Shown: positions 59,701 to 64,000 of the stretch, piece after piece
Position numbering within the stretch: the first letter of the stretch is position 1
How the letters are laid out: each line of letters begins with the position of its first letter
Assembly (NCBI RefSeq): GCF_016859285.1
Contig: NC_053419.1
Span: 12,862,501 to 12,926,500, forward strand
DNA: 64,000 nt
Reading direction: 5' to 3'
DNA from: Xiphias gladius
Lineage: Eukaryota > Chordata > Actinopteri > Istiophoriformes > Xiphiidae
Translations under genes and position numbers: made by a program
Notes under the pieces: generated by a model
What the model saw: only the letters and a program-made list of their open reading frames with translations
Database searches by the model: none
What the model was told of the DNA's origin: nothing

Positions 59701-60875
59701 ATTTAAAGAAATTACTGTGGTTCAAGAAGAAGACTGATTCTTCTCTCCAGCGTCAAGCTTCACATACTAAGAAGACACTCCACGTATTGAAGGAAATCTA
59801 TGTGCTTCTGACATTTTTTGCTTCATTCATATCAAAATCGTAAATCATGTGATTGAATAGTAAATTATGAGAGTTTAGTAGGTTAAACATCTTCAGATAA
59901 CAAGAGGTCAAAACAGTAATTTCTCTTCTGATTTCACAATTATTAACAACATCTGGTAACATTTCATGTTGCACAGGGGAAATAATACAAATGCTCTCAA
60001 CATAATGTCCTAATGACCTAATGTCTTTCAATTTTAACATGTCAACAGTGTCAACAATTCATTATGCAAACAATGATAGATAAAACTCTTAAGAAACCAG
60101 GACCATCAGGTCCAATGGCCGGTCTCCAACACTAGGTTTTCAGTTCTCTCGCTACTCTCTGAACTCTCTCTCTCTCTCTGCTGAACTCCAACATGATTTC
60201 ACATCAGAACTCAACTAGAACCCGCGCTAAACAGGACAAAGATACTCCTGCCCTCTTCCTCACCTTCCCATCAGCAGCGACAGCACCACACTGACGCCTC
60301 CTCAGGCTGCTGAAGGCATCAGTATGCGTCAAACATGTTTGTCGGGTCATCCAACAGAATCTGAAATACCCTATCAGTGCCACCTTTCTGACATCGGAAT
60401 TGGGGGGGGGGTCTGAAACTCACAATCTGACGATCACGCCCTCCTCACTCAGTGATCGTCCAGGTGTGCAGAGGTGAGAAAGTAAGGCAGAGTTTTAACT
60501 TTTCTCTCAAGTTCCTTTTACATCATTCACACTACCTCTCCCACTTTTTGTGTGGAACTGCTGACGCCACACCATGAATGAAGAAAGACTGTCGAGACCT
60601 GGTTAACCCCATTTTTTGTTGTGTTTGTTTGTTCACATCAAAAACAAAAGCTGAAGAGAGAAGGTGGGTGTGATTCTGATGCTGTTTGACCATCCAACAA
60701 GCACTTCTGATGAAGCATACCGGCAGCTTAGGTGTCCCGATTTGACACCAGACAACATAGCGTACGAACCGTGCTGAAGCTACAACCCAAAGTTGTAGGG
60801 CTGAGCTCAATAACAAGTTTCAGATCCCAACTTTCTTCACTAGAGATTCTGCTCTTCTATCAAGTTTAAATCATC

Positions 60876-60911
60876 GTTTCAGTAGTTGGGATGGGTCCCA
60901 ACTACTGAAAC
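60876..60911. other. Perfect 16-bp hairpin with a 4-base loop
   Basis: GTTTCAGTAGTTGGGA (60876-60891) is the exact reverse complement of TCCCAACTACTGAAAC (60896-60911), around the loop TGGG. It lies within lrrc75b intron 3, in a stretch without other recognised features. Confidence 0.75.
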
Positions 60912-61629
60912 CCTCTTCTAGCTCTTCTGGTCTTGAAACACTCTCTTCCCCGACATAAAAATCATAGCCACTTCCATACTGTACCTAGGAGCCATTGCCT
61001 ATCCTGCACACCAGCCTGTGACCTGCATCTTGACTCCTCCAGACTACGCTCACAGATTCATCTCTCTCTTCTTTAAATCACCAGTGTTTGAATGTCCTTC
61101 CCACTTCAACAAGATCACCACCTTCTCCCTGTCTTTCTTCACAGGATTAAAAGCTAATTTCCTTTAGTGGCACCTCACCTCATCCTCTTATTTTTGACTC
61201 ATACCCTTGCGAGCATTAGTCATTGAAAAAGCCGTCCAGGCATCTTAACTGAAACTACAGTATATCTGGTTGAGTTGTGAAAGTTTTTTAGACGTCTGTG
61301 TAATATTCTGAATGCTTATGACCAACTTTTCCACTGTATTTCAACGACTATATTTCTATCCCTGGTTTCCTTGACGACTTTTCACCGGCTAATCACTAGA
61401 GAAGTGCTTAGTGGGATTCTCTTTCCAGTTTCTCCCTGCTCTGCTCATGGTAATTTGCTCTAATCTTTAAAGAAATCCCTTCTACTTCCCTTCCTCGCTG
61501 TTTTTTTCGGCCCTTCTTCCCTTCCAGGGCCACAGCAATATTATTAAGGCACTGCACCCAAAATAAGATAGTTAACATGACAAACATTATACCAGCTTAA
61601 TAATAATAATATGTTAGCATGGTTCCTGT

Positions 61630-61740
61630 GAAAAGGCTTGCCGGCATTAGCATTTAGCTCGAAATGTGCCTCAGTACAGCCCCGGCGCATCCATGGTACA
61701 GCCCCAAAGCTCTGCTAGCATGGCTATAGTCTTGTTACAT
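61630..61740 (-). repeat. Fragment of the GCTAAC-type repeat, inverted
   Basis: On the minus strand it contains GAGCTAAATGCTAATGCC, matching AAGCTAAATGCTAACATC at the start of the copy at 37985. Next to it is CTGCTAGCATGGCTATAG on the plus strand, another motif I associate with this family. Confidence 0.5.
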
Positions 61741-61956
61741 GTTTCTTTAACCAGGAAGTCTCTTGATCCATTGTACAAATGACAGCTTGAAAAAACAACA
61801 CACAAGTAATTTTCCAAATTTCACGTGTAGCAAAGTAAAATATGACTTGAGAAGAATGAAAGATAGAACTTTATTATTTATAACAGTTAAATTCTCTGTG
61901 TTGTTGATCTTCTGGATATAATAGCCACTGACATTTCACCGACGCGTTTTGAAGTC

Positions 61957-62201
61957 TACACAGTAAAAAATGATCCAGTGTGGGTCAATATAGCACTTAC
62001 ATAATAGTTGGTTAACTTGACCCGGTACCAGAGGGTGTTTTGACCTAGTGATAGCGTCACTTTTGTATATTATTGTTTAAATACTGGATAAAAACAGTCC
62101 CTTGTCTTGGGTGGTTTTCTACCCATTGGCACTGGGTAAAGTTAACCCCTTAATTGTCTCGCACTGGATCAATTTTTAACCCAGTGATTTTTTTCTGTGC
62201 G
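61957..62201. mobile_element. MITE-like element with CACAGTAAAAAA ends
   Basis: The left end ACACAGTAAAAAATGATCC faces a right end that reads CGCACAGAAAAAAATCACTG on the other strand, with GATCCAGTG occurring near both ends. The 245-base interior has no open frame. The layout resembles a fish MITE family with 'acactgtaaaaaatgctggg' ends that I know from memory. Confidence 0.55.
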
Positions 62202-64000
62202 CCACTGGCTCAATATTTCCTACCATTCTGTATGATCTCACCTTGAGACGAAGGCCCCTTAATAACAATAAACTGTCACCTTTCAATCTGATCATACCTG
62301 CTCTCTGATACACAGCTGCTGTGCCTTTTCTGGAAAAATGAAAAACATAACTCTTCTTCAACGTATTAACTTTACATGTGGCATATGTACACTGGGCCAT
62401 GTGTCCTCCGCTTTTAACACGTGTATGACCTATTTCTAGAGCCAATCCCCCCCCCGCCCCCGGGGTGAGCACTGGAAGGCCGAACAGGCTCTGACTCAGC
62501 ACGCCTGACTTCTGCCTAAGCTGCAAGGCCGACTCCTAAAGCGTATATGAATTTGGATTTTTCAAGCGCACAGTCACAGATGTCGGGATTTTGCAAAGGA
62601 TTACTTCCTCTGGTCAAATTTCTGTTCAGATATGGAGTGTTCCACTTGACTGCATGCTGCACTCAGTCCGCTCAATCAGCTTTTTGTTTGACCTCCACTT
62701 TTAATAGAGACTTAAAGATCCAGCCACCATCTTCGTCCATGAATAATTGAGGGCTTCCTGCGGTACGACTGAGATCCTGGAGGATGAGGGGGAGGATGAG
62801 GAGGAGACGCTCAGTATCCATCGCTCCTATCTTCAACGCGCACGGCCATAAAGAAATAATTAGGATGATTAAATGTGTTCATCAGTAAACACGAGGTTGA
62901 AGGTGTTTTTTAATTTAACAGAAATTTACAAACTTTAGGCACGCTGCTTTAAATATCAGCATTAAAAGACATCCTTGGTTTTTATCCAGGGATTTAACCC
63001 CTCTTAAGCTCACATTGATTGGATTTTAACTGTAAATCTAAGATAAGGCTGCTGCTGCTGCTTGAGAATAACAGAAACAAGGATTGTTGTGCTTCTGATC
63101 ATCTGTGGGTCTCGATCCTTTAGGGCTGATACAGATAGCTCCCCAAGATCAAGCCCCTCAGTCTGTGTTCAGAGCCCTGCATTTTAATGCTGGTTTCATA
63201 ACTGTGCCTTGACATAATATAGCAGACACAGGCGCACTCCTCCATGATATACAGTTATGTAATGCAAACTGTTTTCTGTGTGTTCTGTCGCAGTATTCTT
63301 TTCTTCTAAGCTTCCAGTTTGTCGCATCAAATCAAATCATGGGTGAATTTATAGCTCACCCGCGCACATTTTGCATTTTACACGCTACACAGTTGCATTA
63401 TGGTACATTCTGTACCAAGTTGTTTTATAATCATTGGCACAACAGCACAAATACGCTTTTACCTATGGTGCGAAGTCACATGTTTTTAGGAGTAATCCAT
63501 GTAGAATCCATGTTTTAGTTTTATTTTTTGTGTAAACTGAGAGTAGCGGAGTGGTAACGAAAGGGAAATTTACAATAGAAATAAGGACATTTTCTTTCTT
63601 TCCTTCTTTCTCTTTTTTGTATATGTCGTGTTCCCCCTTTCATTGCTCTGCTTCTCACTTTGGTGTAGGTTGTCTTTTGCATTGAAGAAAAATGTCATTA
63701 CTCTTTGTGCACCACATTTATGTCCAAAGAACCCATGAGAGTTGTGTGAAGGAGTAGCTGATAGCTGATTAAAAGTTACTGCACTAGACAGCCCCCTTTT
63801 CTGTCTTGTGTGCTAATTAAAACTGCACCTTCACATCTGCACAAAAGACTGGTGGGAATTAATGGCAGCACATCTTCAAGGATTTGATGTAGCTGTTTAC
63901 AAGTTTGAGTATTTTGAGGATTTGGCCCCTTTTTTTTTTTTTATGATTTGCGTCTCCTTTTTTCTTTTTAAGGGCATATGTGCTGTTCCTATCACTGCCA

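Larger units (their letters stand above)
56701..64000 (+). other. lrrc75b intron 3, continuing past the window
   Basis: No frame on the plus strand is long enough for the leucine-rich-repeat exon, so the intron runs off the right edge. It contains pyrimidine-rich DNA (58780-58870), an unexplained GC-richer stretch (60140-61180), a perfect hairpin (60876-60911), a repeat fragment (61630-61740) and a TIR element (61957-62201). Confidence 0.65.

Noticed and set aside
62780..62850. Short acidic frame with GGATGAGG-type units (Glu/Asp-rich, then LSIHRSY)
   Set aside because: It is only about 34 codons, without start, acceptor or donor. The purine-rich repeats explain the composition. It is not the missing lrrc75b exon.

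Overview
This window looks like nuclear DNA of a teleost fish, probably a percomorph. Coding sequence is sparse and cut into short exons by GT-AG introns. Long dinucleotide microsatellites are common, and several mobile-element families that I recognise from memory as fish repeats are present. The gene set ggt5, ggt1 and lrrc75b is a piece of the neighbourhood that in humans lies at 22q11.23 (GGT5, LRRC75B, GGT1). Species cannot be read from the sequence.

Layout. At 1-9392 I see no coding exon, only microsatellites and repeat remnants; this is probably intron 1 of a minus-strand gene. Its first coding exon (226 codons, Ser/His-rich, unidentified) lies at 9393-10070 inside a CpG island. At 10400-20850 is a long non-coding stretch with a terminal-inverted-repeat element and a notable hairpin. 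At 21098-28268 (+) is a complete 12-exon ggt5-type gamma-glutamyltransferase gene (561 aa), with a perfect CRE palindrome upstream. At 28377-33560 is non-coding, repeat-bearing sequence. At 33651-41318 (-) is a complete 12-coding-exon ggt1-type gene (572 aa), with a probable extra 5' non-coding exon ending at 43042. At 43136-47200 is mostly non-coding sequence with one candidate exon that I could not place (45268-45435). From 47565 to the right edge (+) is lrrc75b: exons 1 to 3 are present, and the leucine-rich-repeat exon must lie beyond base 64000.

Function. The two GGT enzymes are single-pass type II membrane ectoenzymes that act on extracellular gamma-glutamyl compounds. By family knowledge, GGT1 takes glutathione and its conjugates, and GGT5 prefers leukotriene C4 and glutathione conjugates. 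Both genes keep the catalytic Thr, the substrate-binding Arg and the Ser-Ser and Gly-Gly pairs, so both should be active. They stand tail to tail, with identical splice phases at every junction and two exons of identical length (188 and 147 nt), as expected from a duplicated and inverted ancestral gene. LRRC75B is an intracellular leucine-rich-repeat protein and is a syntenic neighbour, not a pathway partner.

I did not find a plainly new biological system. The observations most worth a second look are: the shortened active-site loop in ggt5; the GT microsatellite directly against the ggt5 last-exon acceptor; the unplaced exon at 45268-45435; the unidentified first exon at 9393-10070; two strong hairpins; and a SINE with a second element nested inside it. 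All exon boundaries were set by hand from splice sites and reading frame, without alignment software.
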